Made by a program: the position numbers and the translations under genes
In this document: piece after piece, positions 38,766-51,310 of the stretch
Layout: each line of letters opens with the position of its first letter
Position numbering within the stretch: position 1 is the stretch's first letter
DNA from: Calliopsis andreniformis
Lineage: Eukaryota > Arthropoda > Insecta > Hymenoptera > Andrenidae
Direction of reading: 5' to 3'
Length of the DNA stretch: 64,000 nt
Assembly (NCBI RefSeq): GCF_051401765.1
Contig: NW_027480422.1
Location: 29,344,001-29,408,000, forward strand
The notes under the pieces: generated by a model
Database searches by the model: none
What the model saw: only the letters and a program-made list of their open reading frames with translations
What the model was told of the DNA's origin: nothing

Positions 38766-41700
38766 TCACTCTAGGGCGTTGTTCAACCAGAGCGAATAGT
38801 TAGGGCCTAAGAAGTCAACGCAAGAAGCATAAAATACAATAGAAATACAACAGTTTTTCCATCGTATAACAGGAATAATTGCAAACAGTATGATAGATAT
38901 GGACATTTCTACGATACGGGCAACCTAGGCTTCACTCTAGGGCGTCGTTCCACCAGATGGAATAGCTACGGCCTTAGAAGCCAACGCCATAACTATAAAA
39001 AACAGTATAAATACAACAGTTTTTCCATTGTATAAAATGAATAATTGCAAACAGTGTGAAAGCTATGGTCATTTCTACGTTCCGGGCAACATAGGCTTCA
39101 CTCTAGGGCGTTGCTCCACCACATCGAATAGCTGTTGCCTTAGAAGTCAACGCCAGAAGCATAAAATACAATATAAATACAACACTTTTTCCATCGTATA
39201 ACAGGAATAATTGCAACCAGTGTGAAAGTGATGGTCATTTCTACGTTCCGGGCAACCTAGGCTTCAGTCTAGGGCGTGGTTCCCCCAGATCGAATAGTTA
39301 GGGCCTAAGAAGCCTAAGCCAGAAGCATAAAATACAATATAAATACCACAGTTTTTCCATCGTATGACAGGAATAATTGCAACCAGAGTGAAGGTGATGG
39401 TCGTTTCTCAGTTCCGGGCAACCTAGGCTTCACTATCGAGCGTTGCTCCACCAGATCGAATAGCTAGGACCTTAGAAGTCAACGCCAGAAGCACAAAACA
39501 AAATAAAAATACAACAGTTAATCCATCGTATAGCAGGAATAATTGCAACCAGTGTGAAAGATATGGTCATTTCTACGATACGGGCAACCTAGGCTTCACG
39601 CTAGAGCGTCGATCCACCAGATCGAATAGTTAGGGCCTAAGAAGTCTACGCCAGAAGCATAAAATACAATACAAATACAACAGTTTTTCAATCTTATAAC
39701 AGGAATAATTGCAAACAGTGTGAAAGATATGGTCATTTCTACGTTGCGAGCATCCTAGGCTTCACTCTAGGGCATTGATCCACCACATCGAATAGCTACG
39801 GCCTTAGAAGTCAACGCCATAACTATAAAAAACAATATAAATACAACAGTTTTTCCACTGTATAAAATGAATAATTGCAAACAGTGTGGAGGTAATGGTC
39901 ATTTCTACCTTCCGGGCAACCTAGGCTTCACTCTAGGGCGTTTCTCCACCACATCGAATAGCTATTGCCTTAGAAGTCAACGTCTGAAGCATAAAATATA
40001 ATATAAATACAACAGTTTTTCCATTGTATAAAACGTATAATTGCAACCAGTATGAATGTTATGGTCATTCCTACGTTCCGGGCAACCTAGGCTTCACCCT
40101 AGGGCGTTGGTCCACCAGATCCAATAGCTAGGGCCTAAGAAGTCAACGCCAGGAGCACCAAATACAAAATAAATACAACAGCTATTCCATCGTATAAAAC
40201 GAATAATTGCAACATGTATGAAAGCTATGGTCATTTATACGTTCCGGCCAACCTAGGCTTCACTCTAGGGCGTTGCTCAACAACATCGAATAGCTACGGC
40301 CCTAGAAGACAACGCCATAACTATAAAATACAATATAAATACAACAGTCTTTCCATCGTATAAAACGAGTAATTGCAACCAGTCTGATAGTTATGGTCAT
40401 TTCTACGTTCCGGGCAATCTAGGCTTCTCTCTAGGGCGTTGCTCCACCAGATCGAATAGTTAGGGCCTAACAAGTCAACGCCAGAAGCATAAAATACAAT
40501 AGAAATACAACAGCTTTGCCATCGTATAACAGGAATAATTGCAACCAGTGTGAAAGATATGGTCATTTCTACGATACGGGCAACCTAGGCTGCACTCTAG
40601 GGCGTCGTTCCACCACATCGAATAGCTGCGGCCTTAGAAGTCAACGCCAGAAGCATAAAACACAATATAGATAAAACAGTTTTTCAATCGTATAACAGGA
40701 ATAATTGCAAACAGTGTGAAAGATATGGTCATTTCTATGTTGCGGGCATCCTAGGCTTCACTCTAGGGCATTGCTCCACCACATCGAATAGCTACGGCCT
40801 TAGAAGTCAACGCCAGGAGCATAAAAAACAATATAAATACAACAGCTATTCCATCGTATAAAACGAATAATTGCAACATGTATGAAAGCTATGGTCATTT
40901 ATACGTTCCGGCCAACCTAGGCTTCACTCTACGGCGTTGCTAAACCACATCGAATAGCTACGGCCCTAGAAGACAACGCCATAACTATAAAATACAATAT
41001 AAATACAACAGTCTTTCCATCGTATAAAACGAGTAATTGCATCCAGTCTGATAGTTATGGTCATTTCTACGTTCCGGGCAATCTAGGCTTCTCTCTAGGG
41101 CGTTGCTCCACCAGATCGAATAGTTAGGGCCTAACAAGTCAACGCCAGAAGCATAAAATACAATATAAATACAACAGCTTTACCATCGTATAACAGGAAT
41201 AATTGCAACCAGTGTGAAAGATATGGTCATTTCTACGATACGGGCAACCTAGGCTGCACTCTAGGGCGTCGTTCCACCACATCGAATAGCTGCGGCCTTA
41301 GAAGTCAACGCCAGAAGCATAAAACACAATATAGATAAAACAGTTTTTCAATCGTATAACAGGAATAATTGCAAACAGTGTGAAAGATATGGTCATTTCT
41401 ATGTTGCGGGCATCCTAGGCTTCACTCTAGGGCATTGCTCCACCACATCGAATAGCTACGGCCTTAGAAGTCAACGCCAGGAGCATAAAAAACAATATAA
41501 ATACAACAGTTTTTCTCGTGTATAACAGGAATAATTGCAACCAGTGTGAATGGTATGGTCATTTCTACGTTCCGGGCAACCTAGGCTTCACTCTAGGGTA
41601 TTGCTCCACCACATCGAATAGCCACGGCCTTAGAAGTCAACGCCAGAAGCACAAAATAAAATAAAAATACAAGAGTTATTCCATCGTATAACAGGAATAA

Positions 41701-42749
41701 TTACAACCAGTGTGAAAGTAATGGGCATTTCTACGTTCCGTGCAACCTAGGCTTCACTCTAGGGCGTTGGTCCACCAGGCCGAATAGTTAGGGCCTTAGA
41801 AAACAACTCCAGACGCATAAAATACAATATAAATACAACAGTTTTTCCACGGTATAAAACGAATAATTGCAACCAGTATGAAAGGTATGCTCATTTCTAC
41901 GTTCCGGGCAACCTAGGCTTCACCCTAGGGCGTTGCTCCACCAGATCGAATAGTTAGGGCCTAAGAAGTCAACGCCAGATGCATAAAATACAATAGAAAT
42001 ACAACAGTTTTTCCATCGTATAACAGGAATAATTACAACCAGTGTGAAAGATATGGTCATTTCTACGATACGGGCAACCTAGGCTTCACTCTAGGGCGTT
42101 GCTCCTCCAGATAGAATAGTTAGGGCCCAGGCAGTCAACGCCAGGAGCATAAAAAACAATATAAATACAACAGTCTTTCCCGTGTATAACAGGAATAATT
42201 GCAACCAGTGTGAATGGTATGGTCATTTCTACGTTCCGGGCAACCTAGGCTTCACTCTAGGGCATTGCTCCACCACATCGAATAGCTACGGCCTTAGAAG
42301 TCAACGCCAGAAGCACAAAATAAAATAAAAATACAACAGTTATTCCATCGTCTAACAGGAATAATTACAACCAGTGTGAAAGTAATGGGCATTTCTACGT
42401 TCCGTGCAACCTAGGCTTCACTCTAGGGCGTTTGTCCACCAGGCCGAATAGTTAGGGCCTTAGAAAACAACTCCAGACGCATAAAATACAATATAAATAC
42501 AACAGTTTTTCCACGGTATAAAACGAATAATTGCAACCAGTATGAAGGTTATGCTCATTTCTACGTTCCGGGCAACCTAGGCTTCACCCTAGGGCGTTGC
42601 TCCACCAGATCGAATAGTTAGGGCCTAAGATGTCAACGCCAGAAACATAAAATACAATAGAAATGCACCAGTTTTTCCATCGTATAACAGGAATAATTGC
42701 AACCAGTGTGAAAGATATGGTCATTTCTACGATACGGGCAACCTAGGCT
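38766..42749 (+). repeat. 24-monomer higher-order repeat (3,984 bp), copy B
   Basis: Direct tandem copy of 34,782-38,765. The new junction lies in the roughly 16 bases around TCACTCTAGGGCGTTG, which are common to both parental ends, as expected of unequal crossover within a conserved core. Absence of visible differences means a very recent duplication, or else an assembly duplication. Confidence 0.93.
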
Positions 42750-43534
42750 TCACTCTAGGGCGTTGCTCCACCACATCGAATAGCTGCGGCCTTAGAAGTC
42801 AACGCCAGAAGCATAAAATACAATATAAATACAACAGTTTTTCAATCGTATAACAGGAATAATTGCAAACAGTGTGAAAGCAATGGTCATTCCTACGTTC
42901 CGGGCAACCTAGGCTTCACTCTAGGGCCATGCTCCACCAGATCGAATAGTTAGGGCCTAAGAACTCAACGCCAGATGCATAAAATACAATATAAATACAA
43001 CAGTTTTTCCACTGTATAGTATGAATAATTGCAAACAGTGTGGAAGTAATGATCATTTCTACGTTCCGGGCAAGCTAGGCTTCACTCTAGGGCGTTGGTC
43101 CACCAGATCCAATAGTTAGGGCCTAAGAAGTCAACGCCAGGAGCACCAAATACAAAATAAATACAACAGTTTTTCCATCGTATAAAACGAATAATTGCAT
43201 CCAGTGTGCAAGTAATGGTCATTTCTACGATCCGGGCAACCTAGGCTTCACTCTAGGGCGTTGCTCCACCACATCGAATAGTTAGGGCCTTAGAAGTCAA
43301 TGCCAGAAGCATAAAATGCCATATAAATACAACAGTTTTTCCACTGTATGATATGAATAATTACAAACAGTGTGGAAGTAATGGTCATTTCTACGTTCCG
43401 TGCAACCTAGGCTTCACTCTAGGGCGTTGCTCCACCAGATCGAATAGTTAGGGCCTAAGAAATCAACGCCAGAAGCATAAAATACGATATATGTACAACA
43501 GTCTTCCCATCGTATAAAACGAATAATTGCAACC
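40838..43534 (+). repeat. About 16-monomer block, copy 1 of a 19-monomer shift
   Basis: It matches 43,992-46,688 at exactly 3,154 bases (19 x 166), shown by CTCTACGGCG (40,931 and 44,085), GCTTTACC (41,177 and 44,331), GGCAG (42,130 and 45,284), AAAGCAATGG (CAATGG at 42,881 and 46,035) and TAATGATCAT (43,051 and 46,205). It starts inside 24-mer copy B and runs past its right end. Confidence 0.88.
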
Positions 43535-43991
43535 AGTGTGAAAGATATGGTCATTTCTACGATACGGGCAACCTAGGCTGCACTCTAGGGCGTCGTTCCA
43601 CCACATCGAATAGCTGCGGCCTTAGAAGTCAACGCCAGAAGCATAAAACACAATATAGATAAAACAGTTTTTCAATCGTATAACAGGAATAATTGCAAAC
43701 AGTGTGAAAGATATGGTCATTTCTATGTTGCGGGCATCCTAGGCTTCACTCTAGGGCATTGCTCCACCACATCGAATAGCTACGGCCTTAGAAGTCAACG
43801 CCAGGAGCATAAAAAACAATATAAATACAACAGTTTTTCCCGTGTATAACAGGAATAATTGCAACCAGTGTGAATGGTATGGTCATTTCTACGTTCCGGG
43901 CAACCCAGGCTTCACCCTAGGGCGTTGGTCCACCAGATCCAATAGCTAGGGCCTAAGAAGTCAACGCCAGGAGCACCAAATACAAAATAAA
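43535..43991 (+). repeat. Junction monomers between the 19-mer-shifted copies
   Basis: About three monomers (GATACGGGC/GGCTGCACTC, TCTATGTTGCGGGC, then TTTTTCCCGTG with GAATGGTATGG) that do not match at the 19-monomer shift but resemble other places in the 36-45 kb region. CAACCCAGGCTTCACCCTAGG near 43,910 is a hybrid of a GAATGG-type front and a GATCCAATAGCTAGG-type rear, a likely exchange point. Confidence 0.65.
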
Positions 43992-46688
43992 TACAACAGC
44001 TATTCCATCGTATAAAACGAATAATTGCAACATGTATGAAAGCTATGGTCATTTATACGTTCCGGCCAACCTAGGCTTCACTCTACGGCGTTGCTCAACC
44101 ACATCGAATAGCTACGGCCCTAGAAGACAACGCCATAACTATAAAATACAATATAAATACAACAGTCTTTCCATCGTATAAAACGAGTAATTGCATCCAG
44201 TCTGATAGTTATGGTCATTTCTACGTTCCGGGCAATCTAGGCTTCTCTCTAGGGCGTTGCTCCACCAGATCGAATAGTTAGTGCCTAACAAGTCAACGCC
44301 AGAAGCATAAAATACAATATAAATACAACAGCTTTACCATCGTATAACAGGAATAATTGCAACCAGTGTGAAAGATATGGTCATTTCTACGATACGGGCA
44401 ACCTAGGCTGCACTCTAGGGCGTCGTTCCACCACATCGAATAGCTGCGGCCTTAGAAGTCAACGCCAGAAGCATAAAACACAATATAGATAAAACAGTTT
44501 TTCAATCGTATAACAGGAATAATTGCAAACAGTGTGAAAGATATGGTCATTTCTATGTTGCGGGCATCCTAGGCTTCACTCTAGGGCATTGCTCCACCAC
44601 ATCGAATAGCTACGGCCTTAGAAGTCAACGCCAGGAGCATAAAAAACAATATAAATACAACAGTTTTTCCCGTGTATAACAGGAATAATTGCAACCAGTG
44701 TGAATGGTAAGGTCATTTCTACGTTCCGGGCAACCTAGGCTTCACTCTAGGGTATTGCTCCACCACATCGAATAGCCACGGCCTTAGAAGTCAACGCCAG
44801 AAGCACAAAATAAAATAAAAATACAAGAGTTATTCCATCGTATAACAGGAATAATTACAACCAGTGTGAAAGTAATGGGCATTTCTACGTTCCGTGCAAC
44901 CTAGGCTTCACTCTAGGGCGTTGGTCCACCAGGCCGAATAGTTAGGGCCTTAGAAAACAACTCCAGACGCATAAAATACAATATAAATACAACAGTTTTT
45001 CCACGGTATAAAACGAATAATTGCAACCAGTATGAAAGGTATGCTCATTTCTACGTTCCGGGCAACCTAGGCTTCACCCTAGGGCGTTGCTCCACCAGAT
45101 CGAATAGTTAGGGCCTAAGAAGTCAACGCCAGATGCATAAAATACAATAGAAATACAACAGTTTTTCCATCGTATAACAGGAATAATTACAACCAGTGTG
45201 AAAGATATGGTCATTTCTACGATACGGGCAACCTAGGCTTCACTCTAGGGCGTTGCTCCTCCAGATAGAATAGTTAGGGCCCAGGCAGTCAACGCCAGGA
45301 GCATAAAAAACAATATAAATACAACAGTCTTTCCCGTGTATAACAGGAATAATTGCAACCAGTGTGAATGGTATGGTCATTTCTACGTTCCGGGCAACCT
45401 AGGCTTCACTCTAGGGCATTGCTCCACCACATCGAATAGCTACGGCCTTAGAAGTCAACGCCAGAAGCACAAAATAAAATAAAAATACAACAGTTATTCC
45501 ATCGTCTAACAGGAATAATTACAACCAGTGTGAAAGTAATGGGCATTTCTACGTTCCGTGCAACCTAGGCTTCACTCTAGGGCGTTTGTCCACCAGGCCG
45601 AATAGTTAGGGCCTTAGAAAACAACTCCAGACGCATAAAATACAATATAAATACAACAGTTTTTCCACGGTATAAAACGAATAATTGCAACCAGTATGAA
45701 GGTTATGCTCATTTCTACGTTCCGGGCAACCTAGGCTTCACCCTAGGGCGTTGCTCCACCAGATCGGATAGTTAGGGCCTAAGATGTCAACGCCAGAAAC
45801 ATAAAATACAATAGAAATGCACCAGTTTTTCCATCGTATAACAGGAATAATTGCAACCAGTGTGAAAGATATGGTCATTTCTACGATACGGGCAACCTAG
45901 GGTTCACTCTAGGGCGTTGCTCCACCACATCGAATAGCTGCGGCCTTAGAAGTCAACGCCAGAAGCATAAAATACAATATAAATACAACAGTTTTTCAAT
46001 CGTATAACAGGAATAATTGCAAACAGTGTGAAAGCAATGGTCATTTCTACGTTCCGGGCAACCTAGGCTTCACTCTAGGGCCATGCTCCACCAGATCGAA
46101 TAGTTAGGGCCTAAGAACTCAACGCCAGATGCATAAAATGCAATATAAATACAACAGTCTTTCCACTGTATAGTATGAATAATTGCAAACAGTGTGGAAG
46201 TAATGATCATTTCTACGTTCCGGGCAAGCTAGGCTTCACTCTAGGTCGTTGGTCCACCAGATCCAATAGTTAGGGCCTAAGAAGTCAACGCCAGGAGCAC
46301 CAAATACAAAATAAATACAACAGTTTTTCCATCGTATAAAACGAATAATTGCATCCAGTGTGCAAGTAATGGTCATTTCTACGATCCGGGCAACCTAGGC
46401 TTCACTCTAGGGCGTTGCTCCACCACATCGAATAGTTAGGGCCTTAGAAGTCAATGCCAGAAGCATAAAATGCCATATAAATACAACAGTTTTTCCACTG
46501 TATGATATGAATAATTGCAAACAGTGTGGAAGTAATGGTCATTTCTACGTTCCGTGCAACCTAGGCTTCACTCTAGGGCGTTGCTCCACCAGATCGAATA
46601 GTTAGGGCCTAAGAAATCAACGCCAGAAGCATAAAATACGATATATGTACAACAGTCTTCCCATCGTATAAAACGAATAATTGCAACC
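43992..46688 (+). repeat. About 16-monomer block, copy 2 of a 19-monomer shift
   Basis: Partner of 40,838-43,534. Substitutions are few: GTTGCTCAACCAC against GTTGCTAAACCAC, TTTTTCCCGTG against TTTTTCTCGTG, GAATGGTAAGG against GAATGGTATGG, TTAGTGCC against TTAGGGCC, and CAGATCGGATAG against CAGATCGAATAG. It is thus older than the 24-mer tandem pair. Confidence 0.88.
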
Positions 46689-47158
46689 AGTCTGATAGTT
46701 ATGGTCATTTCTACGTTCCGGGCAATCAAGGCTTCACTCTAGGGCGTTGCTCCACCACATCGAATAGTTAGGGCCTTAGAAGTCAATGCCAGAAGCATAA
46801 AATGCCATATAAATACAACAGTTTTTCCACTGTATAGTATGAATAATTGCAAACAGTGTGGAAGTAATGGTCATTTCTACGTTCCGGGCAAGCTAGGCTT
46901 CACTCTAGGTCGTTGGTCCACCAGATCCAATAGTTAGGGCCTAAGAAGTCAACGCCAGGAGCACCAAATACAAAATAAATACAACAGTTTTTCCATCGTA
47001 TAAAACGAATAATTGCATCCAGTTTGCAAGTAATGGTCATTACTACGATCCGGGTAACCTAGGCATCACTCTAGGGCGTTGTTCAACCAGAGCGAATAGT
47101 TAGGGCCTAAGAAGTCAACGCCTGAAGCATAAAATACAATATAAATACAACAGTTTTT
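46560..47158 (+). repeat. About 3.6-monomer block, copy 1 of a later 40-monomer shift
   Basis: It matches 53,200-53,798 at 6,640 bases (40 x 166). The clearest shared rare state is GGGCAATCAAGGCTTCAC (GGCAATCAAG at 46,721 and 53,361), followed by GTATAGTATG (46,832 and 53,472) and GAGCACC monomers. The copies separate at TTTTTCAATCG here against TTTTTCCATTG there. Confidence 0.78.
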
Positions 47159-47312
47159 CAATCGTATAACAGGAATAATTGCAAACAGTGTGAAAGGAAT
47201 GGTCATTTCTACGTTCCGGGCAACCTAGGCTTCACTCTAGGGCCATGCTCCACCAGATCGAATAGTTAGGGCCTAAGAACTCAACGCCAGATGCATAAAA
47301 TACAATATAAAT

Positions 47313-48972
47313 ACAACAGTTTTTCCATTGTATAAAATGAATAATTGCAAACAGTGAGGAAGTAATGGTCACTTCTACGTTCCGTGCAACCTAGGCTTCA
47401 CTCTAGGGCGTTGCTCCACCAGATCGAATCGTTAGGGCCTAAGAAGTCAACGCCAGAAGCATAAAATACAATATAAATACTACAGTTCTTCCCTTGTATA
47501 ACAGTAATAATTGCAACCAGTGTGAAAGCTATGGTCATATCTACGTTCCGGGCAACCTAGGCTTCACTCTAGGGCGTTGCTCCACCACATCGAATAGTTA
47601 CGGCCTTAGAAGTCAATGCCAGAAGCATAAAATACAATATAAATACAACAGTTTTTCCACTGTATAATATGAATAATTGCAAACAGTGTGGAAGTAATGG
47701 TCATTTCTACGTTCCGTGCAAGCTAGGCTTCACTCTAGGGCGTTGGTCCACCAGATCCAATAGTTAGGGCCTAAGAAGTCAACGCCAGGAGCACCAAATA
47801 CAAAATAAATACAACAGTTTTTCCATCGTATAAAACGAATAATTGCATCCAGTGTGCAAGAAATGGTCATTTCTACGATCCGGGGAACCTAGGCATCACT
47901 CTACGGCGTTGTTCAACCAGAGCGAATAGTTAGGGCCTAAGAAGTCAACGCCTGAAGCATAAAATACATTATAAATACAACAGTGTTTCCATCGTATAAA
48001 ACGAATAATTGCAACCAGTCTGATAGTTATGGTCATTTCTACGTTCCGGGCAATCTAGGCTTCTCTCTAGGGCGTCGTTCCACCAGATCGAATAGTTAGG
48101 GTCTAAGAAGTCTACGCCAGAAGCATAAAATACAATACAAATACAACAGCTTTTCCATCGTATAACAGGAATAATTGCAACCAGTGTGAAAGGTATTGTC
48201 ATTTCTACTTTCCGGGCAATCTAGGCTTCACTCTAGGGCGTTTCTCCACCACATCGAATAGTTGCGGCCTTAGAAGTCAACGCCAGAAGCATAAAATATA
48301 ATAAAAGTACAACAGTTTTTCAATCGTATAACAGGAATAATTGCAAACAGTGTGAAAGATATTGTCAGTTCTACGTTGCGGGCATCCTAGGCTTCACTCT
48401 AGGGCATTGCTCCACCACATCGAATAGCTACGGCCTTAGAAGTCAACGCCATAACTATGAAAAACAATATAAATACAATAGTTTTTCCATTGTATAAAAT
48501 GAATAATTGCAAACAGTGTGGAGGTAATGGTCATTTCTCCTTTCCGGGCAACCTAGGCTTCACTCTAGGGCGTTTCTCTGCCACATCGAATAGCTACGGC
48601 CTTAGAAGTCAACGTCTGAAGCATACAATATAACATAAATACAACAGTTTTTCCATCGTATAACAGGAATAATTGCAACCAGTGTGAAAGCTATGGTCAT
48701 ATCTACGTTCCGGGCAACCTAGGCTTCACTCTAGGGCGTTGGTCCACCAGATCCAATAGTTAGGGCCTAAGAAGTGAACGCCAGGAGCACCAAATACAAA
48801 ATAAATACAACAGTTTTTCCATCGTATAAAACGAATAATTGCATCCAGTGTGCAAGTAATGGTCATTTCTACGATCCGGGCAGCCTAGGCATCACCCTAG
48901 GGCGTTGTTTAACCAGAGCGAATAGTTAGGGCCTAAGAAGCCAACGCCTGAAGCATAAAATACAATATAAAT
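47313..48972 (+). repeat. 10-monomer higher-order repeat (1,660 bp), copy 1
   Basis: It is followed directly by a second copy at 48,973-50,632. All markers agree at +1,660: CAGTGAGGAAG, CGAATCGTTAGGG, GATCCGGGGAACC, CTCTACGGCG, GTGTTTCCATCG, AAAGGTATTGTC, TCTCCTTTCCGG, CATACAATATAACATAAAT, AGAAGTGAACG and GTTGTTTAACC. One difference seen: ACAGTAATAATT here (T at 47,505) against ACAGAAATAATT in copy 2. Confidence 0.93.
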
Positions 48973-50632
48973 GCAACAGTTTTTCCATTGTATAAAATGA
49001 ATAATTGCAAACAGTGAGGAAGTAATGGTCACTTCTACGTTCCGTGCAACCTAGGCTTCACTCTAGGGCGTTGCTCCACCAGATCGAATCGTTAGGGCCT
49101 AAGAAGTCAACGCCAGAAGCATAAAATACAATATAAATACTACAGTTCTTCCCTTGTATAACAGAAATAATTGCAACCAGTGTGAAAGCTATGGTCATAT
49201 CTACGTTCCGGGCAACCTAGGCTTCACTCTAGGGCGTTGCTCCACCACATCGAATAGTTACGGCCTTAGAAGTCAATGCCAGAAGCATAAAATACAATAT
49301 AAATACAACAGTTTTTCCACTGTATAATATGAATAATTGCAAACAGTGTGGAAGTAATGGTCATTTCTACGTTCCGTGCAAGCTAGGCTTCACTCTAGGG
49401 CGTTGGTCCACCAGATCCAATAGTTAGGGCCTAAGAAGTCAACGCCAGGAGCACCAAATACAAAATAAATACAACAGTTTTTCCATCGTATAAAACGAAT
49501 AATTGCATCCAGTGTGCAAGAAATGGTCATTTCTACGATCCGGGGAACCTAGGCATCACTCTACGGCGTTGTTCAACCAGAGCGAATAGTTAGGGCCTAA
49601 GAAGTCAACGCCTGAAGCATAAAATACATTATAAATACAACAGTGTTTCCATCGTATAAAACGAATAATTGCAACCAGTCTGATAGTTATGGTCATTTCT
49701 ACGTTCCGGGCAATCTAGGCTTCTCTCTAGGGCGTCGTTCCACCAGATCGAATAGTTAGGGTCTAAGAAGTCTACGCCAGAAGCATAAAATACAATACAA
49801 ATACAACAGCTTTTCCATCGTATAACAGGAATAATTGCAACCAGTGTGAAAGGTATTGTCATTTCTACTTTCCGGGCAATCTAGGCTTCACTCTAGGGCG
49901 TTTCTCCACCACATCGAATAGTTGCGGCCTTAGAAGTCAACGCCAGAAGCATAAAATATAATAAAAGTACAACAGTTTTTCAATCGTATAACAGGAATAA
50001 TTGCAAACAGTGTGAAAGATATTGTCAGTTCTACGTTGCGGGCATCCTAGGCTTCACTCTAGGGCATTGCTCCACCACATCGAATAGCTACGGCCTTAGA
50101 AGTCAACGCCATAACTATGAAAAACAATATAAATACAATAGTTTTTCCATTGTATAAAATGAATAATTGCAAACAGTGTGGAGGTAATGGTCATTTCTCC
50201 TTTCCGGGCAACCTAGGCTTCACTCTAGGGCGTTTCTCTGCCACATCGAATAGCTACGGCCTTAGAAGTCAACGTCTGAAGCATACAATATAACATAAAT
50301 ACAACAGTTTTTCCATCGTATAACAGGAATAATTGCAACCAGTGTGAAAGCTATGGTCATATCTACGTTCCGGGCAACCTAGGCTTCACTCTAGGGCGTT
50401 GGTCCACCAGATCCAATAGTTAGGGCCTAAGAAGTGAACGCCAGGAGCACCAAATACAAAATAAATACAACAGTTTTTCCATCGTATAAAACGAATAATT
50501 GCATCCAGTGTGCAAGTAATGGTCATTTCTACGATCCGGGCAGCCTAGGCATCACCCTAGGGCGTTGTTTAACCAGAGCGAATAGTTAGGGCCTAAGAAG
50601 CCAACGCCTGAAGCATAAAATACAATATAAAT
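48973..50632 (+). repeat. 10-monomer higher-order repeat (1,660 bp), copy 2
   Basis: Partner of 47,313-48,972, with homology carrying on to about 50,657 before diverging at TATAAAACG against TATAAAATG. The upstream ATGCAACAGT is shared by the two right ends (48,972 and 50,632) but not by the left end of copy 1 (ATACAACAGT), which fixes the duplication boundary to within a few bases. Confidence 0.93.
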
Positions 50633-51310
50633 GCAACAGTTTTTCCATTGTATAAAACGAATAATTGCAACCAGTATGAAAGTTATGGTTATTCCTACGG
50701 TCAGGGCAACCTAGGCTTCACCCTAGGGCGTTGCTCCACCAGATCGAATAGTTAGGGTCTATGAAGTCAACGCCAGAAGCATAAAATACGATATATGTAC
50801 AACAGTCTTTCCATCGTATAAAACGAATAATTGCAACCAGTCTGATAGTTATGGTCATTTCTACGTTCCGGGCAATCTAGGCTTCTCTCTAGGGCGTCGT
50901 TCCACCAGATCGAATAGTTATGGCCTAAGAAGTCTACGCCAGAAGCATGAAATACTATATAAATACAACAGTTTTTCCCTTGTATAACAGCAATAATAGC
51001 AACCAGTGTGAAAGCTATGGTCATATCTACGTTCCGGGCAACCTAGGCTTCACTCTAGGGCGTTGCTCCACCACATCGAATAGTTAGGGCCTTAGAAGTC
51101 AATGCCAGAAGCATAAAATACAATATAAATGCAACAGTTTTTCCACTGTATAGTATGAATAATTGCAAACAGTGTGGAAGTAATGGTCATTTCTACGTTC
51201 CGGGCAAGCTAGGCTTCACTCTAGGGCGTTGGTCCACCAGATCCAATAGTTAGGGCCTAAGAAGTCAACGCCAGGAGCACCAAATACAAAATAAATACAA
51301 CAGTTTTTCC

